Of a stretch of DNA of 64,000 nt, positions 1 to 7,777 are shown piece by piece. Source of the stretch: CAJPPJ01 sp963536495 (GTDB lineage Bacteria; Bacillota_I; Bacilli_A; RF39; UBA660); the NCBI GenBank assembly GCA_963536495.1, contig CAUTAF010000001.1, forward strand, positions 1-64,000, given 5' to 3'. The translations under genes and the position numbers were made by a program. How positions within the stretch are numbered: position 1 is the stretch's first letter; each line of letters opens with the position of its first letter. The notes beneath the pieces are model-generated. The model had not been told where the DNA came from and ran no database searches. It was given only the letters and a program-made list of their open reading frames with translations.

Positions 1-343
<343 letters not shown>

Positions 344-428
344 TAATTTGGATTTGGATGAATCTAATTACATTATCTAAGTTTTCAGAGAACTATACAA
401 ATTTAAAATTAAATGTTATAATTTATTT

Positions 429-545
429 ACATTGGTGACGATATCGAAAGTGATACACCTGTTCCCATCCCGAACACAGAAGTTAAGCCTTTCAGAGCCG
501 AAGATAGTGATTTAGCTAAAATAGGACGTTGCCAATGTTTTTTTT
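429..545 (+). terminator. 5S helix I plus T tract, likely rRNA operon terminator
   Basis: Helix I of 5S can be extended outward by C430-G537 and A429-T538, and is followed at once by eight T residues (538-545). No separate hairpin follows before tsaE. The closing stem of 5S therefore probably also acts as the terminator stem. This is inferred from structure only. Confidence 0.5.
431..536 (+). rRNA. 5S ribosomal RNA
   Basis: This is a complete 5S rRNA of about 106 nt, short for a bacterial 5S. The core CCCATCCCGAACACAGAAGTTAAG is intact (about 465-487). The ends form helix I: 431-439 (ATTGGTGAC) pairs with 528-536 (GTTGCCAAT), including two G-U pairs. It lies about 88 bases after the 23S end with no tRNA between them, so it is the last member of an rRNA operon. 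An ATG at 529 lies inside this gene and is not a start codon. Confidence 0.95.
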
Positions 546-588
546 GTGTAAAAAATATTGTATAATTATATTTATAAAAGAGGTAAAT

Positions 589-1038
589 ATGAATAAAAAA
601 ATAGTTCTTAATAATGAAAATGATACAATTTTATTGGCTGAAAATATAGAATCAGAAAAGTTTCCTAATATGGTAATTGTTTTAAACGGTGAGCTAGGAA
701 GTGGAAAAACTTTGTTTACTAAAGCTTTTGCAAAAGCTATGGGGATAGATGAAAATGTTACTTCTCCAACATTTACTATAGTTAAAGAATATTATACTGG
801 AGAATTACCACTATTTCATATGGATGTATATAGGTTAGAAGGAGAAGGAGATTCTATAGATTTTGATTATTATTATAACAATAATGGAATAACAATAATT
901 GAATGGGGAGATACTATTAAAGATTATTTACCTGAAGAATATTTAGAATTGAATTTTAAAATAGTAACTGAAAATAAAAGAGTGGTATATATTAATCCGA
1001 TAGGTGAAAAATATGAAAATATTTGTGGAGAAATTTAA
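589..1038 (+). CDS. tsaE: tRNA threonylcarbamoyladenosine biosynthesis ATPase TsaE
   Basis: TsaE is the P-loop ATPase of the t6A37 tRNA-modification machinery and works with TsaB and TsaD after TsaC has made threonylcarbamoyl-AMP. The 149-residue product has a Walker A GELGSGKT at residues 34-41, the switch-like TSPTFTIV segment at about 58-65, and the family's conserved W in IIEWGD. The chosen start (ATG 589) has AGAGGT 6-8 bases upstream. A further upstream in-frame ATG at 529 lies inside the 5S rRNA and is rejected. It is the first gene of tsaE-tsaB-tsaD, joined by TAATG and ATGA overlaps. A TATAAT at 561-566 is a likely -10 box. Confidence 0.95.
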   Translation: MNKKIVLNNENDTILLAENIESEKFPNMVIVLNGELGSGKTLFTKAFAKAMGIDENVTSPTFTIVKEYYTGELPLFHMDVYRLEGEGDSIDFDYYYNNNGITIIEWGDTIKDYLPEEYLELNFKIVTENKRVVYINPIGEKYENICGEI

Positions 1039-1652
1039 TGGTATTATATATTGATACATGTTATAAAATACTTAATGTTGCGTTATATGAAAATGATAAA
1101 GTATTATTATCTTATAGTGAAAAATTAGAAAATAATATGACTGATAAAACATTAAAATATATAAATAAACTTTTTGAAGAGTCTAAAAGAGATATTTCTT
1201 TTTTAACTAAGGTTATAGTTGTTAATGGACCTGGTTCATTTACTGGTATAAGAATCGGATTAACTATTGCTAAAACTATTGCTTTTTCATTAAATATTCC
1301 AATAATAACTCTTTCAAAATTGACTTCTATGTCACTTAGTTCAAATCATAAATATAAAGTACCTTTAATATCTGCGAGACGATCTTCTTTTTTTGCAGCA
1401 ATATTTAAAAATAATGAAGAAATATTAAAAGAAACTTATATACAAATAGATGATTTGAAAAATAAATTAATAGATATAAACGATTATGTTTATATCACAA
1501 ATGATGAATTAGAATTTGATAATTTAGAAAATTCGAAAGTTAATTTTGAAAAAGTTATTAACTATGCTTTAACGTTAGAACCAACTAGAGTAGAATTAGT
1601 AGATGCAAATTATTTAAAGAAGACAGAAGCGGAAGAGAGAAACAATTTATGA
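1038..1652 (+). CDS. tsaB: tRNA threonylcarbamoyladenosine biosynthesis protein TsaB
   Basis: TsaB is the ASKHA-fold, non-catalytic partner that dimerises with TsaD for t6A synthesis. The 204-residue protein has the diagnostic NGPGSFTGIRIGLTIAK stretch near residue 64 and an N-terminal ILYIDT-type strand (LYIDTCY). The C-terminal part is short and diverged, ending in the usual YLKKTEAE element. The start at 1038 overlaps the tsaE stop as TAATG and has GGAG at 1027-1030. A start at 1023 would extend into tsaE without a better ribosome site. No rimI gene sits between tsaB and tsaD, unlike in many Firmicutes. Confidence 0.93.
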   Translation: MVLYIDTCYKILNVALYENDKVLLSYSEKLENNMTDKTLKYINKLFEESKRDISFLTKVIVVNGPGSFTGIRIGLTIAKTIAFSLNIPIITLSKLTSMSLSSNHKYKVPLISARRSSFFAAIFKNNEEILKETYIQIDDLKNKLIDINDYVYITNDELEFDNLENSKVNFEKVINYALTLEPTRVELVDANYLKKTEAEERNNL

Positions 1653-2665
1653 ACAAAGATGTATATATACTAGCAATTGAATCAAGTTGTGATGAAACAA
1701 GTTTTAGTATAGTAAAAAACGGTAAAATAGATATAGCTACTTCTATATCATCTCAAATAGATATTCATAAAAATTATGGTGGTGTAGTACCTGAAATTGC
1801 ATCTAGAGAACATTTAAAAAATTTTATATTCGTTTTAAAAGAAGTATTAGAAAAATCAAAGTTAGAAATAAAAGATATTGATGCAATAGCAGTTACATAT
1901 GGTCCTGGTTTAATAGGTTCATTATTAATTGGTGTTGAAATAGCAAAAACTTTAAGTTTAATATATAAAAAACCGTTAATTGCAGTTAATCATATGATTG
2001 GTCATATTTATTCTAATAATTTAAATACTGATTTTGTTTTCCCTGCTTTAATATTAATAGTTTCTGGTGGACATACAGATTTAGTTTTAATGGAAAATCA
2101 TATGAAATTTAAAGTAATAGGATCTACTTTAGATGATGCAGTAGGTGAATGCTATGATAAGGTAGCAAGACTTATGGATTTAGAATATCCTGGAGGACCT
2201 AAAGTTGATAAATTATCAAAATTAGGTCAAAGAACTTATGATTTACCTAAACCATTAAATGATAATAGCTGTAATTTTAGTTTTAGTGGATTAAAGAGTG
2301 CAGTTTTAAATTTAGTTAATAAAGAAAAAATGAAACGAAATGATATTATAAAAGAAGATTTAGCTTGTAGTTTTCAAGAAACAGTAAAAGAAACTTTTTA
2401 TAATAAAATAATGATAGCATTAAATACATATCATCCAAAAGCCATATATTTAGCTGGAGGAGTATCAGCAAATAGTGGAATAAGAGAAGTAGTTGAAAAA
2501 ATAGCAAAAGAAAATAATATAGTATATTCCTATCCTAAATTAGAATATTGTACAGATAATGCAGCAATGATAGGTGCAGCAGCATATTATTATTATATTA
2601 ATAACAAATTTGTTGATATAAATTTAAAAGCTGAATCACAAATAAATAACGAGTATTTGTTTTAA
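1649..2665 (+). CDS. tsaD: tRNA N6-adenosine threonylcarbamoyltransferase TsaD
   Basis: TsaD transfers the threonylcarbamoyl group to A37 of ANN-decoding tRNAs. The 338-residue, full-length product shows ESSCDETS near residue 11, the metal ligands H115 and H119 in NHMIGH, SGGHTD, the DDAVGECYDK segment, and GGVSANSG near the C-terminus. The start overlaps the tsaB stop as ATGA. It ends the operon and is followed by a hairpin terminator. Confidence 0.97.
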   Translation: MNKDVYILAIESSCDETSFSIVKNGKIDIATSISSQIDIHKNYGGVVPEIASREHLKNFIFVLKEVLEKSKLEIKDIDAIAVTYGPGLIGSLLIGVEIAKTLSLIYKKPLIAVNHMIGHIYSNNLNTDFVFPALILIVSGGHTDLVLMENHMKFKVIGSTLDDAVGECYDKVARLMDLEYPGGPKVDKLSKLGQRTYDLPKPLNDNSCNFSFSGLKSAVLNLVNKEKMKRNDIIKEDLACSFQETVKETFYNKIMIALNTYHPKAIYLAGGVSANSGIREVVEKIAKENNIVYSYPKLEYCTDNAAMIGAAAYYYYINNKFVDINLKAESQINNEYLF

Positions 2666-2670
2666 ACATA

Positions 2671-2697
2671 AAAATAGTATTTTAATACTATTTTTTT
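2671..2697 (+). terminator. Intrinsic terminator after tsaD
   Basis: AAATAGTAT (2672-2680) pairs with ATACTATTT (2685-2693) across a TTTA loop, followed by T residues. The stem is pure A/T except for one G-C pair. Confidence 0.75.
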
Positions 2698-2755
2698 ATT
2701 TTTTTAGGAAAAAACAAAATAAATTTTAATAACTTAATGAATAGTAGGAGGAATT

Positions 2756-4204
2756 ATGAAGAAACTATTAATTATTTTGATTACTATTATAGGGTTATTT
2801 GGTTTTAAGCTTGTTAAAGCTGAGGAGATAAAAAAGAATGAATTTGTTATTAATGATTGGGTAGATTTATATTATTTACGAAACAATAATGGAAATATTA
2901 AAAAAGGAAGATTTGTGATAATTCGTAATAAAAGTGATAATAACTTTGCTTATTGTATAGAACCTTTGAAAACTGCAAAAGAAAATTATTTATATAATGG
3001 ATATAACTTAAAAGATATAAAAGCAATAAATGCTAAAACATTAGAAAGAATAAGTTTGTTATCATATTATGGATATATGTATAAAGGACACGAAGATAAA
3101 ATTTGGTATGCAATTACTCAATTTTTAATTTGGAAAACAGTAGCACCTGATTTAAAATTTGAATTATTAGATAAAACTAAAGAAAATGTTATAACAAGTA
3201 AATTTGATAGTTTAATATCAGAGTTAGAAAATTTAGTTAATAATCATTATAAATTACCAAAATTTAATGAAAATTTTCAAAATTTAAGCATAAAAAAAGA
3301 ATATAAATTTAATGATATTAATAATGTATTAGATAATTATAATATAACTGGTAAAGATGTTAAGATTATAAATAATAATTTAGTTATAAAAAGTGAGCAA
3401 GCAGAAGAAATAAAAATAAATTTAAAAAAGAAAATAAAAAATATTAATCCGATTTTTATATATTATGATCAAAGTTATCAAAGTTTGATGACTTATGGAA
3501 AAGTAGAAGATTATTCTTTTGATTTATCTTTGAAATTTAATAAAGGTAAAATAATGATAAAAAAAGTTGATAAAGATACAAAAAAGTTTGAAGACAACAA
3601 AAATTATAGTTTAAAAGGAACTGTTTTTGGATTATACGATGAAAATGACAAGCTTATTGATAAATATATTGTAGATAGTGATAAATTGATTATAGATAAT
3701 TTAGAACTAAAAAAATATTATTTAAAAGAAGAAAAAGCTGGTAATGGATATAAAAAAAGTGATAGTAAATATTATTTTAATTTAAAAGATGATAAAGAAA
3801 AATATTTAGAAATAGAAAATGAAAAGATTTTAAAAGAGTTAAAAATCATAAAATATATGGGTGATAAAAATAATAAAACTCCAGAAGCTAATATAAAATT
3901 TCAAATTTTTTCAAATAATGTTTTAATAAAAGAAATAATAACTGACAATGAAGGTAAAGCAATTTTTCATCTACCATATGGAGAATATGAAATAAAACAA
4001 ATTAATTCAACAGTTGGATATAAATTTGTAAATGATTTTAACATAGAAATTAGTGATGATATTTCACAAACATATGAATTGTTAGATTTGAAAATTCCTG
4101 ATGCAGGTATTAGTAAAAAAAATAATCTTCTTTTTTTAATAATTGTTTTTGCTATTTTAATAGGATTAAATATTTATGATAAAGTTCATAATAAAAATAT
4201 TTAA
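2756..4204 (+). CDS. Thioester-domain surface protein with Cna-B-like repeats and sorting signal
   Basis: This 482-residue protein starts with a signal peptide (hydrophobic core at residues 5-20, cleavage near KAEE). Residues ~25-165 look like a thioester adhesion domain: C67 in YCIEP and Q122 in TQFLIW match the Cys and Gln that form the internal thioester in TED proteins. Two prealbumin-like Cna-B/SpaA modules follow (~265-355 and ~360-440). The first has MIKKVDKD and the YYLKEEKAGNGY strand; the second has Q where the isopeptide-catalysing Glu is usual. The C-terminus is IPDAG (447-451), a hydrophobic span and a short polar tail, which is an atypical sortase signal. The ribosome site is AGGAGG. 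The next gene is a sortase that overlaps it by 29 bases. The role, covalent adhesion to host or surface ligands, is inferred. Confidence 0.82.
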   Translation: MKKLLIILITIIGLFGFKLVKAEEIKKNEFVINDWVDLYYLRNNNGNIKKGRFVIIRNKSDNNFAYCIEPLKTAKENYLYNGYNLKDIKAINAKTLERISLLSYYGYMYKGHEDKIWYAITQFLIWKTVAPDLKFELLDKTKENVITSKFDSLISELENLVNNHYKLPKFNENFQNLSIKKEYKFNDINNVLDNYNITGKDVKIINNNLVIKSEQAEEIKINLKKKIKNINPIFIYYDQSYQSLMTYGKVEDYSFDLSLKFNKGKIMIKKVDKDTKKFEDNKNYSLKGTVFGLYDENDKLIDKYIVDSDKLIIDNLELKKYYLKEEKAGNGYKKSDSKYYFNLKDDKEKYLEIENEKILKELKIIKYMGDKNNKTPEANIKFQIFSNNVLIKEIITDNEGKAIFHLPYGEYEIKQINSTVGYKFVNDFNIEISDDISQTYELLDLKIPDAGISKKNNLLFLIIVFAILIGLNIYDKVHNKNI

Positions 4205-4745
4205 TATTATATTTTTATATTTGCTAATAAATACATTATTTAATTTTAATAATTTAAAATATAAAAATGAAACAAAAAAAGTGTTAAAAGAACAAACTAT
4301 TATAAAAAAAGAAGATAAAAAAGACATATCTGCAAATAAAGTTAAACATTTATATTGGGGATTTATAGAAATACCTAAGTTGAATTTATATTATGGTTTT
4401 TATGAAGTAAATAATAACAATAATGAGATAAAAAATGGTATAGAAGTTATGTCTGGAAGTGATATTCCTTCCTCAAGTGGATCTAATATAGTTTTAGTTG
4501 CACACTCTGGTATTGGTTATAATATATTATTTGATAGATTAGATGTTTTAAATATAGAAGATGAAGTTAATTTATATTTTGATAAAGTTAAATATACATA
4601 TAAAGTAAAAAAGATATTAAAAAAAGATAAAAAAGAGATGTTATCACTTATTAAAACTAAAAATAATACTTTAATGTTGATAACTTGTGATAAAGTTGAA
4701 AAAGAAAAAAATTTAATTGTTTATTTAGAATTAATTAAACTGTAA
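4176..4745 (+). CDS. Sortase family transpeptidase, atypical active site
   Basis: This 189-residue protein has an N-terminal membrane anchor (residues ~5-25) and a sortase beta-barrel. It carries a WGFIEIPKLNL strand, catalytic H110 in VAHSG and catalytic C171 in LITCDK. The conserved Arg that normally precedes the last hydrophobic strand (R-L/I-x-V) is not there: the sequence reads KNLIV, with N179 at the expected place. It overlaps the thioester-adhesin gene by 29 bases, with AGGA about 10 bases before the ATG, so the two are translated from one message and the adhesin is its likely substrate. Class cannot be set with confidence. Activity is uncertain because of the missing Arg. Confidence 0.85.
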   Translation: MIKFIIKIFNIIFLYLLINTLFNFNNLKYKNETKKVLKEQTIIKKEDKKDISANKVKHLYWGFIEIPKLNLYYGFYEVNNNNNEIKNGIEVMSGSDIPSSSGSNIVLVAHSGIGYNILFDRLDVLNIEDEVNLYFDKVKYTYKVKKILKKDKKEMLSLIKTKNNTLMLITCDKVEKEKNLIVYLELIKL

Positions 4746-4772
4746 TAAATGTTACAGTTTAATTATTTTTTT
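4735..4772 (+). terminator. Intrinsic terminator after sortase gene
   Basis: TTAAACTGTAA (4735-4745) pairs perfectly with TTACAGTTTAA (4752-4762), followed by TTATTTTTTTT. The sortase TAA stop is inside the 5' arm. Confidence 0.88.
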
Positions 4773-4781
4773 TATATAAAA

Positions 4782-4790
4782 TGTTATAAT
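4782..4790 (+). promoter_or_regulatory. Extended -10 promoter of pcrA, implying a leaderless mRNA
   Basis: TGTTATAAT (TATAAT at 4785-4790) is an extended -10 element. Only six bases separate it from the pcrA ATG at 4797, so the expected transcription start falls on or next to the start codon. No Shine-Dalgarno site precedes the ATG. Confidence 0.65.
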
Positions 4791-4796
4791 AAATAT

Positions 4797-6899
4797 ATGG
4801 AAATAGAAGCATTAAACGAAAGACAAAAAGAAGCGGTAATAACTACTGAAGGACCAGTTTTAGTTATAGCAGGAGCAGGAAGTGGAAAAACTAAAGTATT
4901 AACTACTAGAATAGCGTATTTAATAAAAAATAAAAATATTAGTAGTGACAACATACTTGCTATTACTTTTACAAATAAAGCTGCAAAAGAAATGAAAGAT
5001 AGGGTATCTAATATATTAAATCAAAATGTTAGAAGAATGCATATATCAACATTTCATTCTTTTGGTGTAGAAATATTGAAAAATTATGGTTATTTGATAA
5101 ATGTAGATAAAAATTTTACTATATTAGATTCAGATGATTCTTTAAAAGTTATAAAGATTATTGTAGATGATATGAATTTAACTAAAACGATATCACCAAA
5201 ACACATTAAAGATGTAATATCTTCTTATAAGAACAAACTTATATTACCAGAAGAAGCTGAAAAAAATACATTTACTTTTGAAGAAAAACAAATAGTTGAT
5301 ATATATAATAAATATCAAAGAAAATTAGCAAATTCTAATAGTGTAGATTTTGATGATTTATTATTAATGCCGTATTTAATTTTAGATAAAAATATAAATG
5401 TATTAGAAGCTTTACAAGAACAATATAAATATATATTAATTGATGAATATCAAGATACTAATGATGCTCAATATTTTTTAGTAAAAATGTTATCTAAAAA
5501 ATATCAAAATTTATTTGTAGTTGGTGACTCTGATCAATCTATTTATTCTTTTAGAGGAGCTAATTATAAAAACATTTTAAATTTTACTAAAGATTTTCCT
5601 AATGCAAAAGTAATTAAATTAGAACAAAATTATAGATCTACAAATAACATTTTAAATATTGCTAATAATGTAATTAAAAATAATATTGAAAGAGCTCATA
5701 AAGATTTATGGTCTTCTCTTGGAGAAGGAGAGGATGTTAAGTTTTTTCATGTTAATACAGAAGAAGATGAAGTTAATTATGTAATATCTGAAATAAAAAA
5801 GTTAACAAATAAATATAGTTATGATGAAATATCAGTTATATATCGTACCAATGCTCAATCTAGATTATTTGAACAATTATTTATTAATAATGCAATTCCT
5901 TTTAAATTAGTTGGTTCATTTGGTTTCTTTAATAAAAAAGAAATAAAAGATTTAATAGCTTATTTAAAATTAATTAATAATCCTAAAGATGACATAAGTT
6001 TTTTAAGAATTGTAAATTATCCTACTAGAGGTATAGGAAATAAAACAATAGAAAATCTTCAAAAAGAAGCTGATAGTTTAAATTTAAGTTTATATGATTC
6101 TATAAAAGAAGAAGATAAAAAATTAATTATTTTCAAAAATTTAATGGAAGAACTCAAAAAAAGTTCTAAAACTATGTCTTTAAAAAATTTAGTGGAAGAA
6201 ATATGTGATAAAACAAAAATAATTGAAGATATAAAAAAAGATAATGATTTAGAATCATCTATAAGAGAAGAAAACATTAAAGAGTTTATTACTTATGTAG
6301 ATAATTTTGAAAAAGATAACGAATCTAACTTAGGAGAGTTCTTAGAAAATTTAATATTATTTTCGGATAAAGAAAATTCTGAAGATGCTGATGATAAAAA
6401 AGTAAATTTAATGACTGTTCATGCTGTAAAAGGGCTTGAATTTAAAGTAGTATTTGTAGTAGGTCTTGAAGAAAGTTTGTTTCCTTATCAATTAAGTTTA
6501 GAAAACGTAAAAGATATAGAAGAAGAAAGAAGACTTTACTATGTTGCGGTTACTAGAGCAAAAGAAAAATTATATTTACTTGCTGCTAAAAGAAGATATG
6601 CATTTGCAAAAGTATCATATAATCCTTTAAGTAGATTTGTTTATGAAAGTAATATTAATTTGATTAAAGAAAAATCTTCATGGAATATGCCTTTTAAAAT
6701 AGAAAAAGAAGAATTTTATTCAACTAAAGAAACAACTGATTATAATGTAGATGATTTAGTTTATCATGAAATTTTTGGTAAAGGAAAAATAATAGAAATT
6801 CATGATGATGTTTTAGTTATAGCATTTTCATATAAATATGGAATAAAAAAACTTTTAAAAAATCATAAAAAATTAGTGAAATATGAGGTGGAAGATTGA
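4797..6899 (+). CDS. pcrA: ATP-dependent DNA helicase PcrA/UvrD
   Basis: This is a superfamily-1A 3'-5' helicase for repair and replication restart. The 700-residue product has the Q motif (LNERQKEAV) at 6-14, Walker A AGAGSGKT at 25-32, TFTNKAA, DEYQDT (motif II), GDSDQSIYSFRGA (motif III), QNYRST (motif IV), VHAVKGLEF (motif V) and VAVTRAKE (motif VI). A Tudor-like C-terminal domain (DLVYHEIFGKGKI onward) matches that which contacts RNA polymerase in PcrA. An ATG at 4749 is in frame but lies in the terminator/promoter region, so 4797 is preferred. The next gene starts inside its stop codon. Confidence 0.96.
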   Translation: MEIEALNERQKEAVITTEGPVLVIAGAGSGKTKVLTTRIAYLIKNKNISSDNILAITFTNKAAKEMKDRVSNILNQNVRRMHISTFHSFGVEILKNYGYLINVDKNFTILDSDDSLKVIKIIVDDMNLTKTISPKHIKDVISSYKNKLILPEEAEKNTFTFEEKQIVDIYNKYQRKLANSNSVDFDDLLLMPYLILDKNINVLEALQEQYKYILIDEYQDTNDAQYFLVKMLSKKYQNLFVVGDSDQSIYSFRGANYKNILNFTKDFPNAKVIKLEQNYRSTNNILNIANNVIKNNIERAHKDLWSSLGEGEDVKFFHVNTEEDEVNYVISEIKKLTNKYSYDEISVIYRTNAQSRLFEQLFINNAIPFKLVGSFGFFNKKEIKDLIAYLKLINNPKDDISFLRIVNYPTRGIGNKTIENLQKEADSLNLSLYDSIKEEDKKLIIFKNLMEELKKSSKTMSLKNLVEEICDKTKIIEDIKKDNDLESSIREENIKEFITYVDNFEKDNESNLGEFLENLILFSDKENSEDADDKKVNLMTVHAVKGLEFKVVFVVGLEESLFPYQLSLENVKDIEEERRLYYVAVTRAKEKLYLLAAKRRYAFAKVSYNPLSRFVYESNINLIKEKSSWNMPFKIEKEEFYSTKETTDYNVDDLVYHEIFGKGKIIEIHDDVLVIAFSYKYGIKKLLKNHKKLVKYEVED

Positions 6900-7777
6900 A
6901 AAAAACATTAGTGATTTTAGCTGGAGGATTAGGGTCTAGATTTGGAGGATTAAAACAAGTTGAACCTATTGGTAGTAATAATGAATTTATTATAGATTAT
7001 TCAATTTATGATGCTATAAAAGCAGGTTTTAATGAAGTTATTTTTATCATAAAAAAAGAAAATTATAAAATTTTTAAAAATACAATTGGAAATAGAATAA
7101 AAAAATATATAGATGTTAAATATGCTTTTCAACCTTTATATATAAAAGGGGTATCTAAAAAAAGAATAAAACCATTGGGTACAGCTCACGCTTTAATTTC
7201 AGCAAATAAATATATAAAAGATAAATTTTTACTTATAACAGCAGATGATTTTTATGGATTTAATTCATTTAAAATAGCAAGTAAAATTTTAGAAAAAGAT
7301 GATGACATAAATATTATTTCTTATAAATTAAAAGAAACTTTAACAGAAAATGGAACAGTAAAAAGAGGAATATGTTATAAAGATGATAAGAATAATATTA
7401 CTGAAATTATAGAGAGTATATGTGAAAAGAAAGATGATAAAATATGTGTTAAAAATCTTGATGGTACTAATGAAAGATTTATAAAAGAAAATGTTGATGT
7501 ATCTATGCTTATGATGACGATGAATGAAAAAGTTTTGTTACTTATGGAAGAAAATGTAAAAAAATTTATCGAAGATTTAAATGGGGATTTAACAAAAGAA
7601 ACTTTAATACCTGTTGTTTTAAATGAACTTTTATTAAATAAAAAAATAACAATAAAAAATAAAGAAACAGATGAAAAATGGTATGGTATTACATATAGAG
7701 AAGATTTAGAAAAAATAAAAAAAGTTATAAAAGAAAAACAATTAAAAGGAGAATATCCAAAAGAATTATGGAAATAA
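6896..7777 (+). CDS. Sugar-phosphate nucleotidyltransferase (NTP-transferase family)
   Basis: This 293-residue protein has the nucleotide-binding signature LAGGLGSRFGGLKQ at residues 8-21, the GTAHAL sugar-site segment, and ITADDFYG carrying the metal-binding Asp. The RFGGLKQ variant differs from the classical R-xx-P-x-TK of GlmU/RmlA and marks a less characterised subgroup. The sugar and nucleotide are unknown. Translation starts at TTG 6896, supported by GAGGTGG at 6884-6890 and a 4-base overlap with the pcrA stop (TTGA). It overlaps ligA by 10 bases, so it sits in a pcrA-X-ligA cluster. Confidence 0.8.
   Translation: MKKTLVILAGGLGSRFGGLKQVEPIGSNNEFIIDYSIYDAIKAGFNEVIFIIKKENYKIFKNTIGNRIKKYIDVKYAFQPLYIKGVSKKRIKPLGTAHALISANKYIKDKFLLITADDFYGFNSFKIASKILEKDDDINIISYKLKETLTENGTVKRGICYKDDKNNITEIIESICEKKDDKICVKNLDGTNERFIKENVDVSMLMMTMNEKVLLLMEENVKKFIEDLNGDLTKETLIPVVLNELLLNKKITIKNKETDEKWYGITYREDLEKIKKVIKEKQLKGEYPKELWK

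Noticed and set aside
344..430. tRNA in the 23S-5S spacer
   Set aside because: The ~87-base spacer has no cloverleaf or TPsiC-like sequence; it is just AT-rich.
529..588. Upstream in-frame start for tsaE (ATG 529)
   Set aside because: The ATG lies within the 5S rRNA 3' helix and the T tract, and the added residues do not match TsaE. ATG 589 has a good ribosome site.
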